Assembly: GCA_032622095.1 (NCBI GenBank)
Contig: CP136063.1
Span: 211,559,982 to 211,623,981 of the forward strand
Direction: 5' to 3'
DNA length: 64,000 nt
Source of the DNA: Siphonodentalium dalli
Lineage: Eukaryota > Mollusca > Scaphopoda > Gadilida > Siphonodentaliidae
Shown: positions 33,481 to 40,963 of the stretch, one piece after another
Layout of the letters: every line of letters begins with the position of its first letter
Position numbering within the stretch: the stretch's first letter is position 1
Notes under the pieces: generated by a model
Seen by the model: the letters and a program-made list of their open reading frames with translations, nothing else
Databases searched by the model: none
What the model was told of the DNA's origin: nothing
Program-made: the position numbers and the translations under genes

Positions 33481-36399
33481 CCGTGTTTACTAATGACTAC
33501 TTATGTGGCTAAGATTGTGTAAAATGGATATTTATGTGCATAACTTCCGTTGCGTGGCTAGCCACGTAACAGCTTTCAGATGGACGTTCTAAAATGATCT
33601 ATTTGGCCTAATCAGCTTATTTAATTTTGTAGTCACTCAAAATTTGGAGAAAAAAAAGTCCATCGATTTAGACATCCATGACCCGTCAATAGGAGATGTC
33701 GGACACTGACAAGACATTTATGTGGCTAGCCACCCAATCACGGACCTGTCAGTTTCTCCTATTCCACTGTCCCAGTTGCTGTGAGCAAGTTTTTGAGTTT
33801 TAATCAGCTTCTTCTGCTATAATTCCAACATGTTATGAATCCATAATCTGGAGTTTTATCACTATCTACTACTTGATAGCCACTTAAAATTTTATGGCTA
33901 CTTGAGAAGCCACATAAAAACTAAAGCCACATTACCATTTCTAGCCACATAGGTCGAAGCCACATATCTACCCATTTGTTGGTACGTCCGTCTGTCCGTC
34001 CGTAGACACTTTACGTGTAATGCGATAACTCAAACATTTTTTACCTGATCAAAACCAAATTTTGTATATGGGGTTTTCAGCCCAAAATACAGATCGAGTT
34101 CGAATATGGGTTTGATCCGACTTTTTTTGACAGAGTTATGGCCCTTTTTCGACTTAGAATTCACGCATTCTGCCATAACTCAAACATTTTTTATCTGATT
34201 GGAACCAAATTTGGTGTATGAGTTTCTCAGACCAACATACAGATTGATTTCGAATATGGGTTTGATCGGATTTTTTTTAATGGTGTTATGGTCCTTTGAC
34301 ATATGATTCACACATACATGTACTTCGATAAATCAACCATTTTTCATCTGATAGGAACCAAATTTGGTATGTGAGTCTCTCAACTCAAAATACAGAACGA
34401 GTTTGAATATGGGTTAGATCCAATTTGTTATACCAGAGATATGGCCCTTTTTAAACTAAGAATTATCCAGATTATAACCCAAGTAACTTACAATTAATGA
34501 ATACCTGCTTCTCTGTGAGCAAGATAAAAGACAATATAGTTTATTGCTTTGAGAGTTATTTATAGCCCTCATATGTTAGGTCTGTATAAGAGACACAGTG
34601 AATTATTGGATAAATTGATTTAGCTATCTTTTTAACCACAACTTAGCCAGGTGAATTTATTTAACTAGACCAATGGAGCTCTCTAAGTCCTTGGATGATG
34701 GGACTACATTGGATCAAACAGGGCAGAGATAGGTGATTTAACCCCTTTTACCCATTCCATGTCTTTTAACCTTTTCCATTAAATAAATAATTATATTATT
34801 TTGATATCTCACATGGCAATTTGCAACAACATGAATAGAACTGCTCACACTATGATAGTGGTGACAGGCTCTAGAGTTTAGATGTTATATTAACCCTTCT
34901 ATATTGACTCATACATTCCAATAATTTGTGTTATTACTGGTTATTATGTACATTTGTCATATACTACTTTAGATCATAACAGTATACTCTATAATTCAAC
35001 ATTAAAAGATTATGATTCTGATCTTAACAATTTACTATCGCCAAGGGATGGGTTAAACATCTGCCGATCGTGATCGGCCTCTCGTTTACATCAGTTATGG
35101 CCCTTAGTTTGATATAATTTTAGGAATTTTATTACTGCAAAAACTTGAACATCTGTCATCCAATTACATTCAAATTTGATATGTGGACCAATCACAACAT
35201 TATCAAGATCGAGTTCGAAAACCAGGTTTGTCAGATTGATTTTACCTGTGTTACGGCTCTTAGTTTGTCTATTTTTAGCAATTTTATGAACTTTATTGGG
35301 TAAATGTATCTTTCACTGTTTCACAACAATATCTTGATTATGTTCAAAATCCAGGTTTCTCCAATTTTTTTTACTTCAGTTATGGGCCTTATGGCCCTTA
35401 GTTCTGAGTTATTGTTCTCTACTTCGTCAATTTATAGTGATTCTCGGTCGAACAGATTCACTCTTGTGAGCAAAAAAACTCGACCAGAGTCTTCTTTGGT
35501 GCTCAGCCCTTGGTTTTTATTTACCTGAGTTATGCCCTTACTTCTGAGGTATGGTTTGTTAGATCATCCATTTTTAGTGATTCTCACTCGAACAGATTTA
35601 CTCTCACAGGAAAAAAACTGTACCTTAGTTTGTCAAATTTTTTAGCAATTTTATGACTGTTAATATGGTAACTTGAATAAACTTCCATTCCATTACATTC
35701 ATATTGGGTATATGGATCTTTCACAACAATATTTTGATCGAATTCAAAAACGAGGTTTGTCAAATAATTTTTACCTTCGTTACGGCCCTTACTTTGACTA
35801 TATTTTTTTAGCATTTTTATGACTATAACGTGATAACTTGAACAAACATCAAATGATTTCATTTATATTGAATATGGATCTTTCACAACAAAATCTTGAT
35901 TTAGTTAAAACATCAGGTTGAGGGGAAAATCCGATTTTTTTTTGGGCAGATTTTGTTTTGAGTTATGGTTCCTTAGTTCGTCCATTTTTAGTGATTCTCG
36001 GTCAGACAGATTCAATCTTATGGGCAAACAAACTCAGTGAGATCCATCTTTGATGCACAAGTTGAACCAACCATGGTTATTGTCAATAAACTTCCCAATT
36101 AAGTTTAATAAATTAATACTTTTGTTGATAATCTTGAGACATTCAATGTTCCCTTCCAGTAAACATGTATCATGTATGTGCTCATGCATGGAACATATTA
36201 TATAAATGTAACCTTGGAACAAGTACTTTAGGGCATCTTCTGTGGTGTAATTTGGTGATTCTCTCTTTTTACTCATTAATCCCTCATCTCAATTTCAGAT
36301 GGAGATCTGGGGTATAAAATGGATGTTATTGATGCATACATGAAGCAGAAGCACCGATTAATATGGGAACGGCGACATGGAACTTATCTCAGAGAATAA
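14012..36399 (+). CDS. NDUFB10: NADH dehydrogenase 1 beta subcomplex subunit 10 (PDSW)
   Basis: Accessory subunit of mitochondrial complex I, located on the intermembrane-space side of the membrane arm. Four coding exons (14012-14081, 26482-26635, 31004-31143, 36299-36399) join in frame to 154 residues; the human protein has 172. The family core is clear: residues 42-51 YYHRKFRRVP, CX6C at Cys56/Cys63, residues 63-74 CKYEADSQFKRD, and CX11C at Cys92/Cys104. These are the disulfide-forming pairs expected of an intermembrane-space import substrate. The C-terminus ends KHRLIWERRHGTYLRE. There is no cleavable presequence, as usual for the family. The gene is stretched by introns of 12.4, 4.4 and 5.2 kb filled with transposons. 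It shares a promoter with RPL3. Confidence 0.96.
14336..15465. mobile_element. TIR element with 7-bp target duplication
   Basis: Flanked by GTTTTAT on both sides (14329-14335 and 15466-15472). The inverted ends are CACAGTCCCTAGGAATCACT and, with one deletion, its complement. There is no ORF of note in 1130 bp, so it is non-autonomous. A 7-bp duplication does not point to one superfamily; P- or Dada-like elements are possible. Confidence 0.75.
15698..15807 (+). CDS. Possible alternative terminal exon, left-arm copy
   Basis: After a strong acceptor (ccttttctatttacag) an open frame of 36 codons runs GDKGLLAPDSAWFSSYG and on to KSTPCCAK, then TAA, with an AATAAA overlapping the stop (15803-15808). 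It enters in phase 1, exactly the phase left by NDUFB10 exon 1. Exon 1 could therefore splice to it and make a 59-residue product without the NDUFB10 core. I do not recognise the peptide. It may be the last exon of an unrelated gene carried in by the inverted duplication. Its nearly unchanged second copy argues for recent duplication, conversion or constraint. Confidence 0.35.
16246..16924. repeat. TA microsatellite flanking a short interspersed repeat
   Basis: 16246-16435 and 16790-16924 are almost pure TA/TTA repeats. Between them sits a 350-bp repeat with 'cgacagattttgacgaaatttg' type text (quoted in part) and two 'ttttggacgggtcaaa' units, ending CTGCTAGT. It shares 'gacccgatttgaccttgaatt' type phrases with the repeats at 45-48 kb. 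The CTAGT end is reminiscent of Helentron-type termini, but this is unproven. Confidence 0.6.
17363..17472 (-). pseudogene. Inverted second copy of the possible terminal exon
   Basis: Mirror copy of 15698-15807 in the right arm, antisense to NDUFB10. Acceptor, stop and AATAAA are preserved. The frame differs by two amino acids (Ala to Val, Ser to Tyr) and has no stop. In this orientation it cannot join NDUFB10 transcripts, and no upstream exon is visible. Confidence 0.5.
17506..20224. other. NDUFB10 intron 1, nothing recognised
   Basis: No conserved domain, long inverted repeat or target-site-flanked element found. Short open frames here (for example 17690-17953 and 19521-19841) have no recognisable features. 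Confidence 0.5.
20225..20560 (-). repeat. Dispersed repeat, copy 2, with MITE inside
   Basis: Inverted relative to 2335-2625. Carries the 107-bp MITE 20364-20470 (CAGTCC...GGGCTG) flanked by TATCTA and TATCGA, a 6-bp duplication with one mismatch. Confidence 0.7.
20604..21076. mobile_element. TTAA-flanked non-autonomous element, copy A
   Basis: Flanked by TTAA on each side. The inverted ends are AGGTACTCcATCCGATCAGAG and its near-complement (TCTGATCGGATTGAGTACCT). The interior has a second inverted pair built on 'ctttggctttgggggtaaaaa'. Related copies lie at 28000-28432, 37060-37343 and 38664-39073. A TTAA target suits piggyBac or Kolobok; the superfamily is not settled. Confidence 0.8.
21680..22535. 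repeat. Degenerate 160-170-bp tandem repeat
   Basis: Units begin with 'ttccggatgataactttag' near 21799, 21950, 22263 and 22428 and share 'aaccaaatttggt', 'acaggtcaagttcgaa' and 'agagttatgcccctttt'. The same repeat grammar recurs at 27140-27640, 32450-34460, 35090-36020 and 36850-36960. Confidence 0.75.
22817..23320 (+). repeat. Hairpin-headed interspersed repeat
   Basis: Starts with a perfect short hairpin (ataccccc, loop, gggggtat type, 22817-22847), followed by two roughly 160-bp units that share 'tatctcaac.atgggttat' and 'ttatctgaaaatgttg'. Ends near 'cccatgggggtatg', which echoes the head. Confidence 0.6.
24420..25800 (+). pseudogene. Decayed multi-domain protein of a mobile-element-associated family
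   Basis: Several protein stretches appear in order but in shifting frames with stops between them: WSGFMQ (about 24478), IDLNPSDESCIYSTL (24561), RLGGFHTLMNFMGNIGSMMK and SGKAVSRAVRG (24668-24830), FLHAWGDCDTTSAIYRQGKT (about 25270-25332), and PTQWGWQLHG...APEPLLKFIRCNC plus a Cys cluster CGNNLCSCRKNG (25505-25670). This order is that of a large uncharacterised family with many copies in oyster, amphioxus and coral genomes, usually regarded as element-derived; it ends in a CXC-like Cys-rich tail. The coding capacity is lost. Longer open frames on the minus strand here are shadows. Lies in NDUFB10 intron 1. Confidence 0.7.
26218..26245. repeat. GA-rich microsatellite
   Basis: A short run of 'agagaggg agagagagac agagaaa'. 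Confidence 0.7.
26482..26635 (+). CDS. NDUFB10: NDUFB10 exon 2
   Basis: 154 bp between acceptor 'tttctatcaacag' and donor AA/gtaagt. Encodes residues 24-74 plus two bases of Lys75, including the hallmark YYHRKFRRVP and the first cysteine pair (CX6C). Confidence 0.97.
27141..27640 (+). repeat. Hairpin-headed interspersed repeat
   Basis: Begins with the imperfect hairpin 'gtgtacccataccatgtatt..gtggtacac' and continues with three units of about 130-140 bp that share 'atgatgacacacc.ctcacctgtatagttttt'-type text. Related to 33375-34460. Confidence 0.6.
28000..28432. mobile_element. TTAA-flanked non-autonomous element, copy B
   Basis: TTAA at both sides (27996-27999, 28433-28436). Ends AGGTACTCAATCCGAT and ATCGGATCGAGTACCT. 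Same family as 20604-21076. Confidence 0.85.
28668..28870. repeat. Pair of TATA-rich palindromic modules
   Basis: Preceded by TTAA and CCCTTCCATGACTGG. Contains two palindromes of the type gcattctcttatatatg...catatataagagaatgc (28713-28765 and 28790-28862). No matching right terminus was found, so the element is probably truncated. Confidence 0.6.
29445..29826. mobile_element. piggyBac-type MITE with two palindromic modules
   Basis: TTAA on both sides, ends CCCTTTACCCAACA and TGTTGGGTAAAGGG. Two copies of a 69-bp palindrome (29471-29539 and 29619-29687) are related by inversion. The TTAA target and CCC start are as in piggyBac elements. Confidence 0.82.
31004..31143 (+). CDS. NDUFB10: NDUFB10 exon 3
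   Basis: 140 bp between acceptor 'tttctatttacag' and donor AAT/gtgagt. Encodes LVDDKILNILRNRKFECQVY to MVNWVVK, with the second cysteine pair (CX11C) and a third nearby Cys. Confidence 0.97.
31282..31952. mobile_element. TATGGGAGGC element with GCTTAAGC-rich interior, hosting a nested MITE
   Basis: Inverted ends TATGGGAGGCCAAATTCACT and its near-complement. The interior (31534-31925) is a dense minisatellite of 'gcttaagcacaaata' and its complement. The MITE 31324-31530 is inserted at a TTAA close to the left end. A related element at 60031-60452 lacks the insertion. Confidence 0.7.
31324..31530. mobile_element. Near-perfect palindromic piggyBac-type MITE
   Basis: TTAA at both sides. The 207 bp fold into one hairpin with arms of about 103 bp around the centre GAGCTCTAAGAGCTC. 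Ends CCCTTTCAGTGCCAAGTCCG. Few mismatches separate the arms, suggesting recent origin. Confidence 0.88.
32450..34460. repeat. Field of degenerate tandem repeats, hairpin-headed at 33375
   Basis: 32450-33370 repeats 'gttagcgcgataacttgaac..a.gtcaacc.atttcattcatat.ggtatgtggatc'. A perfect hairpin (tttacccataccatgtatggtaaa, quoted in part) at about 33375-33400 is followed by a (CCGTCCGTCTGTCTGT)n tract (33437-33484) and later by roughly 170-bp units with 'aaccaaatttggtgtatg'. All lie in NDUFB10 intron 3. Confidence 0.65.
35090..36020. repeat. Degenerate tandem repeat, intron 3
   Basis: Continuation of the 32450-33370 grammar: 'gagttatggcccttagtt', 'tatggatctttcacaaca' and 'gattctc.gtc.aacagatt.actct' recur three or four times. 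Confidence 0.6.
36299..36399 (+). CDS. NDUFB10: NDUFB10 exon 4 (stop)
   Basis: 101 bp after acceptor 'ctcaatttcag'. Encodes YGDLGYKMDVIDAYMKQKHR and on to LRE, then TAA. Confidence 0.96.
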
Positions 36400-36447
36400 A
36401 ATAGATGTTAGCTTTGTAATTTGCTGTTATTTATTCAGGCAGCCATC

Positions 36448-36453
36448 AATAAA
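36448..36453 (+). terminator. NDUFB10 polyadenylation signal
   Basis: AATAAA 49 bp after the stop codon, the first one after the coding region; a T-rich stretch follows. A second AATAAA overlaps the stop itself and is less likely to be used. Confidence 0.6.
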
Positions 36454-37059
36454 TTTATGTGTATTGCTACATAGTTGTTGTAATAATCCAAAGCAGATGT
36501 CACATGATCACATCTGCTGAACCCAACATTTGGGCAAGACAGATGTTACAATTATATAGATGCAGATATGCATATTTTCAATTTGAAAACCAAAAAGTGC
36601 AAAAGAATTTTCAAGTTGTGTGGGAATGAATTGCCCTCAGGCTCATGAATCACAGATAACTAAACAAATATTCTGAAATTTTTGTTAGGAATAACGCAGT
36701 TTTTACTTTATGATTCCATGCACAAAAACAAGATATTTTTATAAGGCATATTATGTTTTTGGTATATCCATCTCTACGTCATAGGTTCATAACTTCATAT
36801 TTCATTTCTGGTTAATAACTGTAGTTCTATTGAACTTAATATAATAAAATTTGGTATGTATATTCACTCAATACCACAAAATACAGGCCAAGTTCAATTT
36901 ACGGTTCAGGCAGTCCATTTTTACCAGAGTTACAGCCCTTTGTTTTAATTTTCATTTAATTTAATTTAATTTTTGAACCCCCAGATCACATTATATAAAA
37001 TATATACCATATTATATATGTTTTGAAAGAGGAAGCTCCAAAACATTGTATTATCAACT

Positions 37060-37343
37060 TGTCCGGTGTAATAAAATGTGAACATGTTGTTTTTGTCTCG
37101 GACCAAATTGTGGATGAAGATGGATAACTCTAAAATCAAGAGGCTTTGTGTTGATAATAAGGCAAAATTTAGTTAAACAACATCTTGATAAATAACACAT
37201 TTCATGCAATTTTATACTATAATTGACTGGTTAGCATTATTTTTGGGCAATTAATGATTCTGATAACTGAAGCGGCATTTCCAAAAATGTTGTTGTGGTT
37301 GGAATCTGATTATATGGGGATCATCAAATCCGATTGAGTACCT
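37060..37343. mobile_element. Truncated TTAA-family element
   Basis: The right terminus 'atccgattgagtacct' followed by TTAA (37344-37347), and interior text matching 28140-28400 and 38690-38900, are present. The left terminus is missing. Confidence 0.65.
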
Positions 37344-37474
37344 TTAAGTAGAGAAATCTTGTTTTCCAACAATAAATACTCGTATGCAAAGATGTGCCTT
37401 GAAAGTGTAATGATATAATCACTGACCACACAGATTACTCGGGACTGTTTACAATTTTAATATCACTGACCACA

Positions 37475-37815
37475 ATGATTACTCAGACATTGTATGCCGA
37501 TGATCTGATCCTGTTATCCGAGAGTGAAAAGGGTCTGCAAACTTGTATAGATCTCCTTGAGAGTTATTGTGAACGATGGAAGTTAAAAATAAATACCGAT
37601 AAAACTAAAGCCATAATTTTTAGTAGAAAAAAGACCAATTTAATATGCAAAATTTGATTTCAGATTATCAAGCTCAAAACTTGAGATTGTAGACTGTTAC
37701 AAATATCTCGGATCACTATTTTATTACGCTGGAAATTTACAATATGCTGCCAAGCATATGGCTGATAAAGCCCTAAAAGCAATCTGTAATATCATTTTCA
37801 AGCTAAAAATTTGTC
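37475..37815 (+). pseudogene. LINE reverse transcriptase fragment
   Basis: LYADDLILLSESEKGLQTCI contains the YADD catalytic motif of non-LTR retrotransposon reverse transcriptases and continues with WKLKINTDKTKAIIFSRKK. A frameshift near 37650 moves to KLEIVDCYKYLGSLFYYAGN and ALKAICNIIFKLK, the next conserved block of the same domain. Only about 110 codons survive, truncated at both ends. Confidence 0.85.
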
Positions 37816-37859
37816 CGGAGTTTTTCTCAGTCGTTTTTTTTTAATCATTTACTTCATTC

Positions 37860-38345
37860 ACAGACATCAACCACCATGAGAACCTGTGCACCTGCGATTA
37901 TGACGTCTGTCGGACTTTTTTTGGTGGAGTTATCCCCTTTTTTTTTACATAGAAAATGCTGTAACATGTACAATTATTTTTGTCCGAGCTTTTATTCCTA
38001 TATTTCGGTCAATTTATTTTAAACTTGCCACAGATATTTAGTACCATGGGAACCTGTGCACCTGCGATTATGACGTCTGTCAGACTTGTTTTGTTGGAGT
38101 TATCCCCCTTTTATGACTTAAAAAATATTGCAACATGCATAATTTTGTCCAAGCTTTTATTCCTACATTTTTAGTAAATGTTTTTTAAACTTAGCATATA
38201 TATTTTGTACCATCGGAAACTGTGACTTGCGATTATGCCGTCTGTCTGACTTTTTTGTGGAGTTATTCCCCTTTTTCGGCTTAGAACATTTTCGCAACAT
38301 GCATAATTTTGTCTGAGCTTAAGCCTTTTATTCCTACATTTTTCC
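37860..38345. repeat. Three-copy tandem repeat of about 170 bp
   Basis: Units near 37868, 38042 and 38212 share 'gaacctgtgcacctgcgatt' and 'ggagttatcccc'. They are followed at 38353-38375 by a short telomere-like run (TTAGGATTAGGGTTAGGGTT). Confidence 0.75.
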
Positions 38346-38663
38346 ATCAATAGGTTTAGGATTAGGGTTAGGGTTGTGCACCTGCAATGGCAATCTGTTA
38401 TTTTAACTAAATGTTTATTGACGTGTGAAACATCTTAGTGTTTTAAAAACACAGGGGTATCCTTAGTCCGATTGGGAAAGTCACACCGCTAGTTGTATTT
38501 AATGTCATATGTAGATATAATATTTTTGCGGCAATATTATGTATTCAACTGATAGTCAGATCATGCTGTCGCATTATATACCCTTATGTTGGACTGGTAC
38601 ACCTAAAGATGTGTACATGAACAGACATGAACCAAATGAGAAAACATTGTGCCAAAATATTAA

Positions 38664-39073
38664 AGGTACTCAATCCAATTTGATGGTCCCCATATAATCA
38701 GATTCCAGCAACAACATTTTTAGAAATGACGCTTCAGTTATCAGAATCGATTAATTGCCCAAAAATAATCCAACTACTGTCAAATATAGTATAAAATTGG
38801 CCGAAACATGTTATTTATCAGCATGTTGTTCAACGAAATTTGGCCTTATTATCAACATAAAGCCTCTTGATTTTAGAGTTATCCATCTTCATCCACAATT
38901 TAGTCCGAGACCATCGGCTCATCGACTTTTACTAGGCCACTAATAAGTCTCGATGGTGAAAAATAATAGATTTTAAAAATCAATATTTAATAACTGAGCT
39001 TTGAATCAAATATTTTTTACCACTGATTCCAAAAAAATGGTAATTGAGGGGCAATTGATTGGACTATGCATCT
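38664..39073. mobile_element. TTAA-flanked non-autonomous element, copy C
   Basis: TTAA both sides (38660-38663, 39074-39077). The left end is AGGTACTCAATCCAAT; the right end is diverged (ATTGGACTATGCATCT). Same family as 20604-21076. Confidence 0.75.
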
Positions 39074-39617
39074 TTAAAATAATGACCAGGAATTCATTCT
39101 TGTACATGTAGCTGAAACTACATATGTTCGGGGCATTCTGAATCTTGCACAAGATAAACGATACAAATAAGGGCAAATGATTACCACCACAGGCCGATTG
39201 AAAAATAATGATGAACCAATGGCTAAAAAAAAATTTCTCCCCAGATTTATCATAATTATATTGTAGACTAAACTTAATCCTTATATATCTGAAACTGAAA
39301 GTAACATAATTATCCAAGAGGTTGACGAAATCTCGAGGCTATAACTGCATTTACAATATTGCCAAGACTTAGTGGGTGCCGGATGAAAGAGGAAAGCCAT
39401 CGGGTTCTACCAATGTCTTGCTACTTGCTATACCTGTATATAATGGACGTGTCCCCATCCCCGCAGAAGAAAAAGCATTTATATAACAGACATATTAATA
39501 AATAGAAATATATTGTATATGAAATTGATTGTATATATCATATAATTAAGGTATAATTATGCTTATATCGTTATTTCTGCTATAATAAGTTATCAACTCA
39601 AAACCATGCATTGCCAC

Positions 39618-40841
39618 CGGTGCGACGATTTGCAGTAGGTCCCTATTTGCGGAGGTCACTTTGCGGAAGTCCCCGAATTCGCGGAGGTCCCCTAAAATGG
39701 GCGAAATATGTTGATTTTAATGATGGAACGGGTGCGTATATGTCAATTGATACGTATTTTAAACAAATAACGACACGATCATCATAATAGAGGTCTGTTC
39801 TAGTGTTCTATCAATTATATATGCGCCGAGTTCACTTGGTGCAAATCAAACGGCGATAAATATTCTCGTGTGCCGGAAGGACTCATTAAAGCTGTGAAAA
39901 AGATGAAGAATATTTATTAGATGTTATTTATTAAGTCAATCAAATAATATTATTCATTAGTTAGCACCTATATATATTTATATATATAGCTTTATATATA
40001 TATATTTATATATATATATATATGTCAGAGTTATGGAGGCACGGACTCAGTATGAGTGTTCATTGCTTCATATTTGCGTGAACAAATTCTCATTTCTTAT
40101 CGAAATGGCCATGTGTCGATCGGAATTGTACATTGAGATGTTCCTCAAAAAAATCAAGCTTGAAAACCGGTCCCGATTTTCATCCATGTCGGTGTTCGAA
40201 CCCGCGCCAACCTCGTCTAGCCCAGACTGTGGTGATCGTATCCACGACCTAACCACCTCGGCTACGGGGACATCCTTAAAAGGAAGCCCTTTCACCGAGA
40301 GTTAGGTAGCGTATCAGTCTGAACATGGGTTCGAACCCACTGCCTTCGAAATTTATATATATATATAGCTATATATATATAAACATATACACACACTCCC
40401 TGATATTATTGACATATACGCACCCGTTCCCTCATTAAAATCAATATATTTTGCCCATTTTAGGGGATCTCCGCGATTTAATTTGCGTGATCATGATACC
40501 CGCGCAGCAATCTCAGGGAGTGTGTGTATATATATATAAGTGCTAACTAATGAATAATATCTAATAAATATTCTTCATCTTATTCACAACTTTAAGGAGT
40601 CCTTCTGGCACACGAGCATATTTATCGCCGTTTGATTTGCACCAAGTGAACTCGGCGCATATATAATTGATAGAACAGACCTCTATTACGATGATTGTGT
40701 CGTTATTTGTTTAAAATACGTATCAATTGACATATACGCGCCCGTTCCCTCATTAAAATCTACATATATCGCCCATTTTAGGGAATATCCACGAATTGGG
40801 GGACCTCCGCAAATAGGGACCTACTGCAAATCGTCGTACCC
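39618..40841. mobile_element. MULE-like element with 9-bp target duplication
   Basis: Flanked by CATTGCCAC (39609-39617 and 40842-40850). Inverted repeats of about 300-340 bp (39618-39960 and 40530-40841) share 'acgatttgcagtaggtccct' and 'cggcgataaatattc'-type text. The interior carries TA-rich tracts, a partial third copy of the inner arm (40406-40480) and a tRNA-like SINE head. No transposase. A 9-bp duplication with long inverted repeats fits Mutator-like elements. Confidence 0.78.
40188..40271 (-). repeat. tRNA-derived SINE head
   Basis: Minus strand reads GTCCCCGTAGCCGAGGTGG with a good A box, followed 65 nt later by GGTTCGAACACC, a near-consensus B box. The distance is long for most tRNAs but suits a Ser/Leu-type ancestor. 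The acceptor stem does not close, so this is not a functional tRNA gene. A second B-box-like GGTTCGAACCC lies at about 40329. Confidence 0.55.
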
Positions 40842-40963
40842 CATTGCCACTCTTAGCCAAAAAATATTGAGATTCAGCATGATTCATATGAGAACTGCAC
40901 CTGGTGATGATTTGGGGGCATAATGTGACAGTTCTCAATGCCGTAAAACCCAACTTTATAATA

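Noticed and set aside
38353-38375. Telomere-like TTAGGG units
   Set aside because: Only about three imperfect units at the edge of a tandem repeat; too short to call an interstitial telomere.
40188-40271. Possible functional Ser/Leu-type tRNA gene
   Set aside because: A and B boxes are present but the acceptor stem does not close, and it sits in a mobile element; called a SINE head instead.
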